Source: Gemmatimonadaceae bacterium (GTDB lineage Bacteria; Gemmatimonadota; Gemmatimonadetes; Gemmatimonadales; Gemmatimonadaceae). Taken from it: a stretch of DNA of 64,000 nucleotides. A program made the position numbers and the translations under genes. The stretch is from contig JACCWE010000109.1 of NCBI GenBank assembly GCA_013697785.1, positions 26,204 to 90,203 on the forward strand, in the 5' to 3' direction. Below the pieces are notes generated by a model. That model made no database searches and had not been told where the DNA came from. It saw only the letters and a program-made list of their open reading frames with translations. Below are positions 44,631-54,103 of this stretch, piece after piece. How positions within the stretch are numbered: position 1 is the stretch's first letter; each line of letters starts with the position of its first letter.

Positions 44631-46172
44631 CTACCGTGTGGCTGGCGTCTCGCTCCAGGGACCGCCAAGCGCCTTGTAGAGCTGCACGCCGGAAACGAGC
44701 TCCAGGCGCTGCGCCTGCGTGAGCGCGAGCTCGCTCGTAAACAGATTGCGCTCCGCGTCGAGTACCTCGAGATAGCTCGAGACACCATTCTGATAGCGCC
44801 GATTTGCAAGATCGAATGCACGCCTGAGCGCATCCACCTGCCGCTGCTGCGCCACCGCCTGATCGCGCGACGTGCGCACGCCGACGAACGCATCTTCGGC
44901 CTCGCGACGAGCGACGAGCGTCGCCTGCTCGTAGCTGAAGCGAGCCTGATCCGCGCGTGCCCGAGCAGCACTCAGCGCACTTCGCAGCGCGCCGCCGCGG
45001 AAGAGCGGGATCGAGAGCCCACCGAAGATCTGGTAGATCTCGCCGTTCTGATTGAACGTGTTGTTGAACTTGTCGCCCTGCCTTCCGTACTGGCTGGAGA
45101 GCGAGACCGTAGGGAAGAGCGCAGCCTGCGCCGCGCCGATCCGCGCATTCGCCGCGACGAACGCCTCTTCCGCCTGTCGAACATCGGGGCGCCGAGCGAT
45201 GAGCTCAGCCGGGAGATCCGTCGGAAGCACGAACGTCCCGAGCACCTCGGTGAGCGAGAGCCCGCGCGCGATCGGCGCGGGCGAGTGTCCGAGGAGCACA
45301 CTCAGCGCATTCTCCTGCTGTGCGATCTGGCGCTGGAAGTCCGCGATGCTCACGGCCGAGTTGTCGACCTCGGATTCGAACTGCCGCACGTCCAGCTCGG
45401 AGATGAGTCCCTGCTGATAGCGGCGCAGCGCGAGGCCGAGCGTCTGCTGGCGCGATGCGAGAGTGCGCTGCGAAATCTCGAGATCGAGATCGAGCTCGCG
45501 TAGCTGCAGATACGCCGTCGCCACATCGCTCACGAGCGTGAGCACCACCGAGCGGCGCCCCTCCTCACTCGCGAGGTAGTCTGCGCGCGCCGCCTGACTG
45601 TTGCGGCGCAGCCGTCCCCAGAAGTCCAGCTCCCACTGCAGATTCGCGGTGACCTGAATCGCATTGAACGTCTCGCTCTGCCCCGGCACGAGCACGATCT
45701 TCTCGCGACCGGCGTTCACGACGCCATTGATCTGCGGATAGTAGGACGCCTTCGCCACTCCATACTCCGCACGGAACTCGGAGATAGTCGCAATCGCAAC
45801 GCGGACGTCGCGATTGTTGCGCACGGCGGTGTCGATGAGCGCCTGCAGCGCGGGATCCTTGATGAGCTCCGCCCAGCTCACACCGGTCGTCGCATCGAGC
45901 GGGCGCGTCTCGTAGCTCGCGCGCCAGTCGGGACGACGAACGGTGGCCGCACCAGAGGGGGTGTCTGCCGGCGCGGTGGTCGGCGGCGCGATGAGATTCT
46001 TGCCGCTCGCGAGTGAATCGAAGAATGAGCGCACCGAATCCTCGGACTTCGATGGCGCGCGCCACGCGGGCGCGACCTCGACGTCGGGGCGCTTGTAATT
46101 CGGACCTACAGCGCAGCCGGCGACGACGAGCAGAGCCAGGAGGCGCGGTGCAACCTTGCGTAGAGCGAGCAT
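44631..46172 (-). CDS. RND-pump outer-membrane factor (NodT/OprM-type lipoprotein)
   Basis: 513-residue TolC-family channel with lipobox VAGC and the family start AVGPNYKRPDVEVAPAWR. Two repeated halves of coiled-coil and strand sequence follow, with the typical WELDFWGRLRR. Forms the outer-membrane exit duct of the tripartite pump. It begins 2 bases after the RND permease stop and is the last gene of the adaptor-pump-channel operon. Confidence 0.93.
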   Translation of the reverse strand: MLALRKVAPRLLALLVVAGCAVGPNYKRPDVEVAPAWRAPSKSEDSVRSFFDSLASGKNLIAPPTTAPADTPSGAATVRRPDWRASYETRPLDATTGVSWAELIKDPALQALIDTAVRNNRDVRVAIATISEFRAEYGVAKASYYPQINGVVNAGREKIVLVPGQSETFNAIQVTANLQWELDFWGRLRRNSQAARADYLASEEGRRSVVLTLVSDVATAYLQLRELDLDLEISQRTLASRQQTLGLALRRYQQGLISELDVRQFESEVDNSAVSIADFQRQIAQQENALSVLLGHSPAPIARGLSLTEVLGTFVLPTDLPAELIARRPDVRQAEEAFVAANARIGAAQAALFPTVSLSSQYGRQGDKFNNTFNQNGEIYQIFGGLSIPLFRGGALRSALSAARARADQARFSYEQATLVARREAEDAFVGVRTSRDQAVAQQRQVDALRRAFDLANRRYQNGVSSYLEVLDAERNLFTSELALTQAQRLELVSGVQLYKALGGPWSETPATR

Positions 46173-46174
46173 GA

Positions 46175-49100
46175 TCAGTCGTCCCCCGCAACGGTGCTCG
46201 CCGCGACCGGAATCGCAGCGCCCTTCTTCCTCCTGAACAGCCCGCGCTCACTCAGCATGCGTATCTCGGCAAAGAACGATGGGACGAAGAAAATTCCGAC
46301 GGTCGTCGCGACGAGCATTCCGAAGAACACTCCCGTACCGATCGAGTGTCGGCTCTGGGCACCCGCGCCGCTCGCGACGAGAAGCGGCACGACGCCAAGG
46401 ATGAATGCGAACGAGGTCATGAGAATCGGACGCAGTCGCTCCCGCGCCGCCTCGGTCGCGGCCTCGCGAATCGACAGCCCCTGCGCGCGAAGCTCGTTCG
46501 CGAACTCGACGATCAGAATCGCGTTCTTCGCCGCCAATCCGACGACGACGATGAGCCCGACCTGGAAGTAGACATCGTTCGGCATGCGGCGAATCCAGAC
46601 TCCGAGCAGTGCGCCAAGTAGTCCGAAGGGAACGCCGAAGAGCACGGCGAATGGGATCGACCACGACTCGTAGAGCGCCGCGAGAACGAGGAACACCATG
46701 ATGATTCCCATGGTGAACACGAGCGTCGCGGTTCCTCCCTGCACTTCCTCGTACGACTGTCCGCTGAACGCGTAGCCCATTCCGAGTGGTGCGTACTTCT
46801 CGTCGGCGAGCTTGCGCACTGCCGTGAGGAGCTGCCCCGAGCTCTTCCCGGGTGCCGGCGTGCCATTGACGACGGCGGCCGTGAAGCCGTTGAAGCGCGT
46901 CACGATGTTCGGCGCGGCCTTGAACTCCGTCGTCACAAGTGATGAAACCGGAATCATCTGCGCACTCGGCCCGCGCACGTACAGGCGCCCCACGTCCTCA
47001 GGACGCTCGCGGAACTGCGGCTGCGCCTCGAGCTGAACACGGAACGTCTTCCCGTAGATGTTGAAGTCGTTTACATAGAGCGTCGACAACATCGCCTGCT
47101 GCGTCTGAAAGAGATCCGTGAGCGAGATGCCGAGCGCCTTGACCTTCTCGCGATCGACGTGCACGAACAGCTGCGGGAAGTTGACGTTGATGTTCGTCGA
47201 CAGTCCCTGCGCCTCGGGGAGCTTGTTCGCGTCGGCCACGAACGCCTGCGCGAGCCCGGCGAACTTCGTGACGTCGTTGACACTGCGATCCTGAAGATTC
47301 ATCTCGAGACCGGCAGTGACGCCGAGTCCTGGAATCTCGGGAAAGTTGAAGCCGAAGATGATCGCGTCCTTGATCTGCGAGAACGCGCCGTTCGCTCTGC
47401 CGAGGATGGCGTCGAGCTGCGTATCGTCGGACTTGCGCTGATCCCACGGTGCGAGTCCGGCGAACACCGTGGCAGAGCTGGTCTGCGCCGCGCCACCCTG
47501 CAGCAGGCTCAGTCCCGTGAGCGCCACCGTCCGCTCCACCCCTTTTTGCGCGAGCAGATATTTCTGCACCTGCAGAACGACCGCGTCGGTGCGCTGACGC
47601 GAGGCTCCGGCCGGCAGCTCGATCGCGATCGCGAAGAATCCCTTGTCCTCGGTGGGAAGGAAGCCGCCGGGAACCGCGCGCACGAGAACGATCACCAGCG
47701 CGACCACCACGGCGAACGCGGCGAACACCGCCTTCGGACTGCCGAGCATGCGGCCGAGCGAGCCGAGGTATCCAGTGCGCGCGCGATCGAAGCTCCGATT
47801 GAACCACTTGAACGGACCCCACTCCGACTGGTGCGCCGGCTTCAGCATCACCGAGCAGAGCGCGGGCGTCAGCGTCAACGCGACGATTCCCGACAGCACG
47901 ACCGAGATGACGATCGTCACCGCGAACTGCTTGTACATCTCGCCGGTGATGCCGCCCACGAGCGCAACCGGGATGAATACGGCGCAGAGCACCGCCACGA
48001 TCGCGACGAGCGCGCCCGTGACCTGCTTCATCGCCTTGTCGGCCGCGACGCGCGCCGAGACCTTCTCCTGCTCCATGATTCGCTCGACGTTCTCGATGAC
48101 GACGATGGCGTCATCAACGACGATTCCGATCGCGAGCGTGAGGCCGAAGAGCGTGAGCAGGTTGATCGTGAAGCCGAGCACCCAGAGTCCGAGGAAGGTC
48201 CCGATGATGGACACCGGCACCGCCAGCAGCGGGATGAGGGTCGAACGCCAGTTCTGAAGGAAGATGAAGACGACCAGCGTCACCAGCGCCATCGCGATGA
48301 TCAGCGTGTTCACGACCTCGTGAATCGACGTGGTGACGAACGGCGTCGTGTCGAAGCCGATCTCCTGGTGCAGCCCCACCGGGAACGTCTTCGCCAGCTC
48401 CGCCATGCGCTTCACGTACGCGTTGCGGACCGCGATCGCGTTGGCGCCGGGTCGGAGATACAAAATGATCAGCGCGATCGGCTTGCCGTTGTACATGCCG
48501 ACGAGCCCGTAGTCCCTTCCGCCAAGCCGCACGGTGCCGACATCCGAGACGCGGAGCACCGAACCGTCGGGGCGCGCGCGGATGATGATGTTCGCGAACT
48601 CCTCGGGCGTGCTAAGTCGACCGAGCGTGGTCACCGGGAGCGTGAGCTGCGTACCGGACGGCGCAGGCTCGCGGCCGATCGAGCCGGCCGGGTTGGTGTT
48701 GTTCTGCTCGTTCACCGCCGTGTTGACGTCCGACACGGTGACACCGAGCTGCGCCATCTTGTCGGGATCGAGCTCGATGTTCATCGCGAAATTCAGATTG
48801 CCGAACGTCGTCGCGTTGCCGACGCCGGGGATGCGCTTGATCTCGTCCTCCAGGTAGATCTTCGAGTAGTTGCTCAGGAACTCGCCGTTGTAGCGCGGGT
48901 CCGTGGACGTGAGCACACCAACGAGCAGAATGTCCGGCTGTGCCTTCTGCACGATGACGCCGTTGCGGCGCACCTGCTCGGGAAGCTGCGGCGTCGCGAG
49001 CGCGATCTGATTCTGCACGTCGACGGCGGCAAGATCCTGATCGCGCGTGATGTCGAACGACACCTGCAGATTCATCGAGCCGTCGCCCGAGCTCGTGGAC

Positions 49101-49408
49101 TTATAGTAGAGAAGTCCCTGAATGCCGGCGAGCTGCTGCTCGATCGGCGCGGCAACGGTGGTGGCAACGTCGAGCGCGGTCGCGCCCGGATAGTTCGCGC
49201 TAACCGACACCACCGGCGGCGTCACATTCGGATAGCGGGCAATCGGCAACTTATTGAGGCCGAACAACCCTAGCAGCACAATGACGATCGAGATGACCGC
49301 CGCCAGGATGGGACGGCGGATGAAGAGATTGCGTATCTGCTCGCTCTCTGCGTCGACCTCTGCTTTTGGACGCGGTTCGTCCAGCGGATCGGAACCTGCC
49401 GCACTCAT
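46175..49408 (-). CDS. HAE1-type RND multidrug efflux permease (AcrB-like)
   Basis: 1077-residue inner-membrane pump driven by proton flow, with 12 transmembrane helices and two large periplasmic loops. Signatures: FIRRPILAAVISIVIVLLG at helix 1, GIVVDDAIVVIENVER with the paired Asp of the proton relay, and the C-terminal GVFFGMLVATTVGIFFVPSF. Loop residues such as NNTNPAGSIG resemble hydrophobic-drug pumps rather than heavy-metal CusA types. Start overlaps the adaptor stop by 4 bases. Confidence 0.95.
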   Translation of the reverse strand: MSAAGSDPLDEPRPKAEVDAESEQIRNLFIRRPILAAVISIVIVLLGLFGLNKLPIARYPNVTPPVVSVSANYPGATALDVATTVAAPIEQQLAGIQGLLYYKSTSSGDGSMNLQVSFDITRDQDLAAVDVQNQIALATPQLPEQVRRNGVIVQKAQPDILLVGVLTSTDPRYNGEFLSNYSKIYLEDEIKRIPGVGNATTFGNLNFAMNIELDPDKMAQLGVTVSDVNTAVNEQNNTNPAGSIGREPAPSGTQLTLPVTTLGRLSTPEEFANIIIRARPDGSVLRVSDVGTVRLGGRDYGLVGMYNGKPIALIILYLRPGANAIAVRNAYVKRMAELAKTFPVGLHQEIGFDTTPFVTTSIHEVVNTLIIAMALVTLVVFIFLQNWRSTLIPLLAVPVSIIGTFLGLWVLGFTINLLTLFGLTLAIGIVVDDAIVVIENVERIMEQEKVSARVAADKAMKQVTGALVAIVAVLCAVFIPVALVGGITGEMYKQFAVTIVISVVLSGIVALTLTPALCSVMLKPAHQSEWGPFKWFNRSFDRARTGYLGSLGRMLGSPKAVFAAFAVVVALVIVLVRAVPGGFLPTEDKGFFAIAIELPAGASRQRTDAVVLQVQKYLLAQKGVERTVALTGLSLLQGGAAQTSSATVFAGLAPWDQRKSDDTQLDAILGRANGAFSQIKDAIIFGFNFPEIPGLGVTAGLEMNLQDRSVNDVTKFAGLAQAFVADANKLPEAQGLSTNINVNFPQLFVHVDREKVKALGISLTDLFQTQQAMLSTLYVNDFNIYGKTFRVQLEAQPQFRERPEDVGRLYVRGPSAQMIPVSSLVTTEFKAAPNIVTRFNGFTAAVVNGTPAPGKSSGQLLTAVRKLADEKYAPLGMGYAFSGQSYEEVQGGTATLVFTMGIIMVFLVLAALYESWSIPFAVLFGVPFGLLGALLGVWIRRMPNDVYFQVGLIVVVGLAAKNAILIVEFANELRAQGLSIREAATEAARERLRPILMTSFAFILGVVPLLVASGAGAQSRHSIGTGVFFGMLVATTVGIFFVPSFFAEIRMLSERGLFRRKKGAAIPVAASTVAGDD

Positions 49409-50583
49409 CGCGACACCACTACTTTCGCTGCGCTGTCGCTCGGCGTCGTGAGCGTCGTGTCCTTCGCCGGGTCGTAGGGCGTCGGGTGCACCGGCGCGCC
49501 CGGACCCACCTTGAGCGTGCCGTCGACGAGCACCTGGTCACCGGGCTTGAGACCGTCCTGAATGAGCCAGCGGCCGCCTTCCCACGTGGTGGCGGACACG
49601 TCGCGCGGAACGACCTTGTTGTCGGCGCCGAGCAGATAGACGAAGGTGCCGGCGAGCCCCTGCTGCACCGATCGCTGCGGCACGAGCATGGCGCTGTCGT
49701 TGACGATGCCGAGAGGCTTCACGCGAACGAACTGTCCGGGAAGAAGCACGTGCTCGGGATTCGGAACGGAGGCGCGCAGGAGCAGCGTCCCCGTGTTCGA
49801 CTGCAGCGACTGAGCGACGAAGGTCACCGTCCCCTGATGCGGGAAGGAGCTCTTGTCCGACAGTGTGATTGCAACCTTGAGCTTGCCGCCCGCGATCATC
49901 TTGCGCGTCGCCTCGTTGTGGCGCCACGCGAGAATGTCCTTGTCCGATGGATTGAAGCTCACATAGATAGGATCGACCTGGTCGACCGTCGTGAGCAGAT
50001 CGCTCGGCCCCGTCACTCGCGCGCCGAGCACGAGCAGCGCTCGACCGGCGCGACCACTGATCTGCGCACGTACGAAGGTGTCGTCGAAATTCTTCTTCGC
50101 TTCGTCCACTGCACCGCGCGACTGATCCACGTCCGCCTTCGCCTGCTGCAGCTCCGTTTCGGCGTTGTCGACATCGACCTGCGCGACCGCGTGCTCGTCG
50201 AGCAGCGGCTTGACGCGATTATAACTGCGCTGTGCGTTGGCGAGCCGGGCCTGGGCATTTGCGAGCGTACCCTGTGCGCTGCGGAGCGCCGCTTCATAAG
50301 TAGTAGGATCGATACGATAAAGCACCGTTCCCGCCTTCACGTCGGTACCTTCGGTGTAGGGCCTCGCGACGATCACGCCCGTAATCTGCGAGCGTACCTC
50401 GACGGCCTTCGACGCTTCGGCCTGCCCGACGTAATCGAGCTTGGCCTCGACTGTCTCGGGCTTGACCGTGAGAACCGTGACCTCTGCGGGAGGATAGGCT
50501 GGAGGCGCGGCTTTTTTGCAGGCGGCCACGATCACGCAGGTAACGATTGCTGCGCGGGAGAGATAGTTGGACACAGATTTCAT
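49405..50583 (-). CDS. RND periplasmic adaptor (membrane-fusion) lipoprotein
   Basis: 392-residue adaptor. ATG 50583 precedes a signal peptide with lipobox VAAC (Cys22); an upstream frame to 50724 lacks export features. The lipoyl half-motif AVEVRSQITGVIVARPYTEG and its partner, a coiled-coil hairpin (about 100-170), and the beta-barrel domain (VDPIYVSFNPSDKD) are in the usual order. It links the pump to the outer-membrane channel. First gene of the operon; divergent from the aldo/keto reductase, with the 131-base gap holding both promoters. Confidence 0.93.
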   Translation of the reverse strand: MKSVSNYLSRAAIVTCVIVAACKKAAPPAYPPAEVTVLTVKPETVEAKLDYVGQAEASKAVEVRSQITGVIVARPYTEGTDVKAGTVLYRIDPTTYEAALRSAQGTLANAQARLANAQRSYNRVKPLLDEHAVAQVDVDNAETELQQAKADVDQSRGAVDEAKKNFDDTFVRAQISGRAGRALLVLGARVTGPSDLLTTVDQVDPIYVSFNPSDKDILAWRHNEATRKMIAGGKLKVAITLSDKSSFPHQGTVTFVAQSLQSNTGTLLLRASVPNPEHVLLPGQFVRVKPLGIVNDSAMLVPQRSVQQGLAGTFVYLLGADNKVVPRDVSATTWEGGRWLIQDGLKPGDQVLVDGTLKVGPGAPVHPTPYDPAKDTTLTTPSDSAAKVVVSR

Positions 50584-50714
50584 GTGTGACGAGCGGGATT
50601 CTGGTGGCGAACGGACGAGATCGGCGACATGCCAAGGAAGCTCATACGGGAACGAGCGCGCGCCGCCAGCATTTAGTTCCTTGAACACTTCACCCGACAC
50701 GGAGCGCGCGAAAC

Positions 50715-51641
50715 GTGGAGACACGACGGATCGGAAAGTTGGAAGTTTCAGTGATCGGGCTCGGCTGCAACAACTTCGGCTGGCGTATCGATGAGGAGAC
50801 CACTCGCGCCGTCGTCGATGCGGCCATTGAGTCCGGCATCAACTTCTTCGACACCGCGGACATCTATGGAAAGACCAGGAGCGAGTCCTTCCTCGGCTCT
50901 GCACTCCAGGGGCGGCGGAAGAGCGTGATCGTTGCGACCAAATTCGGAAAGCAGGTGGATGAGCAGCGCACCGGCGCGCGTCCCGAGTATCTGATTCGGG
51001 CGTGTAACGATTCACTCGCGCGCCTGGGCACCGATTATATCGATCTCTATCAGTTGCACGCGCCCGATCCCACGGTGCCCATTGCGGAGACGCTCGGTGC
51101 GCTCAACGATCTCGTGGCCGCGGGGAAGGTGCTCGAGATCGGCTGCTCGAATTTTTCGGGCGAGCAGATCAACGAGGCCGAGCAGACGAGTGTGAATGGA
51201 CACCTCGCGCGCTTCGCGAGCGTGCAGAATCACTACAATCTGCTCAAGCGCGACGATGAGTTCGACGCCATTCCCGAATGCGAGCGACTCGGCCTCGCGT
51301 ATCTGCCGTACTTCCCGCTCGAAAGCGGTCTCCTCACCGGTAAGTATCGAAAGGGTAACAAACCACCAGAGGGCACGCGAATCGCGGACGGAGGATGGCT
51401 CGCGGAGAAATACACCGATTACAACATGGACATCATCGAGCGGCTGATCGCATTCGCGGGAGCGAACGATCACACGATACTGGAGCTCGCGATGTCGTGG
51501 CTGCTTCGTTTCCCCGTGGTCGCCTCGGTGATCGCCGGAGCAACTAGCGCCGAGCAGGTTCGCAGCAATGCGCTGTCGCCGAGCTTGGAGCTGAGCCTGA
51601 GCGACCTCGAAGCCATCGACGAAATCCTGAACCGCGTCTGA
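50715..51641 (+). CDS. Aldo/keto reductase
   Basis: 308-residue NADPH-dependent (beta/alpha)8 reductase. Catalytic tetrad Asp46 and Tyr51 (DTADIYG), Lys76 (ATKFGK) and His115 (YQLHAPD). The cofactor-loop region SVIAGATSAEQV is at the C-terminus. GTG start at 50715. It reduces aldehydes or ketones; the substrate is unknown. First of four co-directional redox genes; the peroxiredoxin follows at 29 bases. Confidence 0.92.
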   Translation: METRRIGKLEVSVIGLGCNNFGWRIDEETTRAVVDAAIESGINFFDTADIYGKTRSESFLGSALQGRRKSVIVATKFGKQVDEQRTGARPEYLIRACNDSLARLGTDYIDLYQLHAPDPTVPIAETLGALNDLVAAGKVLEIGCSNFSGEQINEAEQTSVNGHLARFASVQNHYNLLKRDDEFDAIPECERLGLAYLPYFPLESGLLTGKYRKGNKPPEGTRIADGGWLAEKYTDYNMDIIERLIAFAGANDHTILELAMSWLLRFPVVASVIAGATSAEQVRSNALSPSLELSLSDLEAIDEILNRV

Positions 51642-51670
51642 CAAAAGTTCACCACCAGCTGGAGCTACGC

Positions 51671-52198
51671 ATGGCAACGACGAATTCGACCAAAACGAGA
51701 GAGCTGCTTCCGATCGGAACGCAGGCACCCGACTTCACATTGAACTCGACACCGGACCAGAAGATCTCGCTTTCGGATTTTCGCGGGCGACCGGTCGTGC
51801 TCGTCTTCTATCCGGCGGACTGGAGTCCCGTGTGCGGCGATCAGGTTGCGCTCTACAACGAGATGCACGATGAGTTCGCGGAAACGAACGCGCAGGTGAT
51901 CGGCATCTCCGTCGATGGCGTATGGTGCCATCTCGCCTTTGCGAAGGATCGCAATCTCCACTTCCCTCTCCTCGCCGACTTCGAGCCGAAGGGCGAGGTG
52001 TCGAAGAAGTACGGCGCGTATCACGATGATGTCGGCGAGTCATCTCGCTCGCTCTTCGTGCTCGATGCTGCAGGCGTCGTTCGCTGGTCGCTTCTCTCGC
52101 CCGATGGCGTGAATCCGGGCGCTGCGGGAATTCTCAAGGTACTCGATGCGCTCTCACCCGAGCAGCGCGGCTCCGCCGCCGCGGGGAGAGCATCGTGA
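51671..52198 (+). CDS. Peroxiredoxin (AhpC/TSA family)
   Basis: 175-residue thiol peroxidase. Peroxidatic Cys55 lies in ADWSPVCGDQ, with Thr/Ser-x-x-Cys context typical of the family; a second Cys86 (VWCHLAF) could be resolving. It reduces hydrogen peroxide or organic peroxides using thiols. No signal peptide. The last bases overlap the GTG start of the DsbA-like gene by 4, so the two products probably work together in thiol redox control. Confidence 0.93.
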   Translation: MATTNSTKTRELLPIGTQAPDFTLNSTPDQKISLSDFRGRPVVLVFYPADWSPVCGDQVALYNEMHDEFAETNAQVIGISVDGVWCHLAFAKDRNLHFPLLADFEPKGEVSKKYGAYHDDVGESSRSLFVLDAAGVVRWSLLSPDGVNPGAAGILKVLDALSPEQRGSAAAGRAS

Positions 52199-52755
52199 GT
52201 GCGACAAACGACGCGCAGACGCTTGCGCCGCCAATTAGTGAGAAGGACCACGCGGAGGGACCGGCCTCAGCGCGCGTCACGCTCGTCGAGTACGGCGACT
52301 ATCAGTGTCCGTACTGCGGTGCGGGGTACCAGATCGTGAAGCAGCTGCAGAAGGCTATGGGAAAGGAGCTTCGCTTCGTCTTCAGAAACTTCCCTCTTCG
52401 CCGGGCGCATCCCTTCGCCGAGCACGCAGCGATCGCTGCGGAAGCGGCAGGCGCCAGGAGTGAGGCGGCGTTCTGGTCGATGCACGACACGCTCTACGAA
52501 AACCAGCAGGCGCTGGACGACGACGACCTCGCCGGCTACGCAAAGCAGGTGGGACTCACGAGCGAAGAGCTCGATCAGGCCTACGCCGGCGGCGCTGCGG
52601 CCGATCGAGTGCGCACCGATTTCAGAAGCGGCGTTCGGAGCGGAGTGAACGGCACTCCGACGTTCTTTGTGAACGGCGAGCGATACGATGACGATTGGAC
52701 CAACGTCGACGCGTTCGTCGCCGTGCTGCGAGCGGCCGCGAAGGCGAATACGTAG
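52195..52755 (+). CDS. DsbA-family thioredoxin-fold oxidoreductase
   Basis: 186-residue DsbA/FrnE-like protein with active site CPYC (residues 38-41, in EYGDYQCPYCGAG) and cis-proline loop GTPTFFVNG. There is no signal peptide, so unlike classical DsbA it appears cytoplasmic. Start is GTG 52195, overlapping the peroxiredoxin stop (GTGA). It may recycle the peroxiredoxin or repair protein thiols; inferred from coupling. Confidence 0.9.
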   Translation: MSATNDAQTLAPPISEKDHAEGPASARVTLVEYGDYQCPYCGAGYQIVKQLQKAMGKELRFVFRNFPLRRAHPFAEHAAIAAEAAGARSEAAFWSMHDTLYENQQALDDDDLAGYAKQVGLTSEELDQAYAGGAAADRVRTDFRSGVRSGVNGTPTFFVNGERYDDDWTNVDAFVAVLRAAAKANT

Positions 52756-52833
52756 CGCCGGTGGAACGCAATCGCCCGCCCGATGATTGAATTGAGACCA
52801 CCCGCCCATGCCCTTGACCCAGGACATTTGCTG

Positions 52834-53943
52834 ATGCCACGGACCGCCGAATACGAAGCAAAGCAGACCAAAGCGGCAGTAACGAAGACCGCCGCATACG
52901 CAGCGCTCAGCGCGAAGACGCCGATCGAGCCCTTCCAGTTCGAGCGCCGCGCGCCACGTCCCAACGATGTCGCCATCGAAATCCTCTTCTGCGGCGTCTG
53001 TCACTCCGATATCCATCAGGCGCGCGACGAATGGGGCGGCTCGATTTTCCCCATGGTGCCGGGCCACGAGATCGTCGGCCGGGTCACCGCCGTCGGCAGC
53101 TCCGTTTCAAAGTTCGAGGTCGGCGAGCTCGCCGGCGTCGGATGTATGGTCGACTCGTGTCGAGTCTGCGAGAACTGTAAGGAGGGCGAGGAGCAGTACT
53201 GCAACAACCCGGGGTGCACGCTCACGTACAACGGCCGCGACAAGAACGGTGAGGTGACGCAGGGCGGCTACTCCACGGGTATCGTCGTCGACGAGAACTA
53301 CGTGCTCCACCTCTCCGACAAGCTCGATCTCGCTGCCACCGCTCCCCTGCTCTGCGCGGGCATCACCACGTACTCACCGCTCCGCCACTGGAACGTAGGC
53401 AAGGGCAGCAAGGTAGGCGTGATGGGGCTCGGCGGCCTTGGCCACATGGGACTGAAGTTCGCGCACGCATTCGGCGCGCACGTCGTGCAGTTCACGACCT
53501 CGCAGAACAAGGTTGCCGACGCGAAGAAGCTCGGCGCCGATGACGTCGTGATCTCGACGGATGCGACGCAGATGGCCGCGCATGCGGGCACCTTCGACTT
53601 CATCCTCGACACGATCTCCGCTCCGCACGACATCGCGAGCTACCTGCACCTGCTGAAGCGCGACGGTGTGCTCTGCATGGTCGGCGCACCGGACGCTCCT
53701 CTCTCCGTTCCTGTTTTCTCGCTGCTCGGCCGGCGCGCATCGCTCGCGGGCTCTGGCATCGGTGGCATTCGTGAGACGCAGGAGATGCTCGATTTCTGCG
53801 CCGAGCATGGTATTGTCTCCGAGATCGAAATGATCCCGATCCAGAAGATCAACGAGTCGTACGCGCGCATGCTGAAGAACGATGTGAAGTACCGCTTCGT
53901 GATCGATACGGCATCGCTCAAGAACGGAAGCGTCGCCGGATAG
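52834..53943 (+). CDS. Zinc-dependent NAD(P) alcohol dehydrogenase (YahK/CAD type)
   Basis: 369-residue medium-chain dehydrogenase. Catalytic zinc ligands Cys53 and His78 (FCGVCHSDIH; GHE); structural zinc cysteines 109, 112, 115 and 123 in CRVCENCKEGEEQYC; Rossmann loop GLGGLGHMG. Similar to broad-specificity NADPH aldehyde reductases such as YahK and the cinnamyl-alcohol group. ATG 52834 begins a basic N-terminal extension of about 25 residues before the usual start. Followed by a clear terminator hairpin that closes the redox group. Confidence 0.93.
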   Translation: MPRTAEYEAKQTKAAVTKTAAYAALSAKTPIEPFQFERRAPRPNDVAIEILFCGVCHSDIHQARDEWGGSIFPMVPGHEIVGRVTAVGSSVSKFEVGELAGVGCMVDSCRVCENCKEGEEQYCNNPGCTLTYNGRDKNGEVTQGGYSTGIVVDENYVLHLSDKLDLAATAPLLCAGITTYSPLRHWNVGKGSKVGVMGLGGLGHMGLKFAHAFGAHVVQFTTSQNKVADAKKLGADDVVISTDATQMAAHAGTFDFILDTISAPHDIASYLHLLKRDGVLCMVGAPDAPLSVPVFSLLGRRASLAGSGIGGIRETQEMLDFCAEHGIVSEIEMIPIQKINESYARMLKNDVKYRFVIDTASLKNGSVAG

Positions 53944-53972
53944 GCACCACCGGCGCTCACCGTTGTACCAAG

Positions 53973-54005
53973 CGCTCTCCATTCGTGCCGGATGGAGAGC
54001 GTTTC
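53973..54005 (+). terminator. Rho-independent-type terminator after the alcohol dehydrogenase
   Basis: Perfect 10-bp stem CGCTCTCCAT (53973-53982) with ATGGAGAGCG (53992-54001), 9-base loop, followed by TTTCC. It ends the aldo/keto reductase to dehydrogenase transcript 30 bases past the last stop. Confidence 0.65.
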
Positions 54006-54103
54006 CGTATGTGCGCCAGCCGAGGCTTGCCGCGGTGTGAGCACTCACTTTCATGCGTTTATGCTATTATTCGACCTCTCCCTGGCGTACGGGTGGACAA
54101 CTG

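Noticed and set aside
47159..49273. A 704-codon open frame antisense to the RND pump
   Set aside because: Composition is His/Arg/Asp-rich shadow sequence; the other strand encodes a complete AcrB-like protein.
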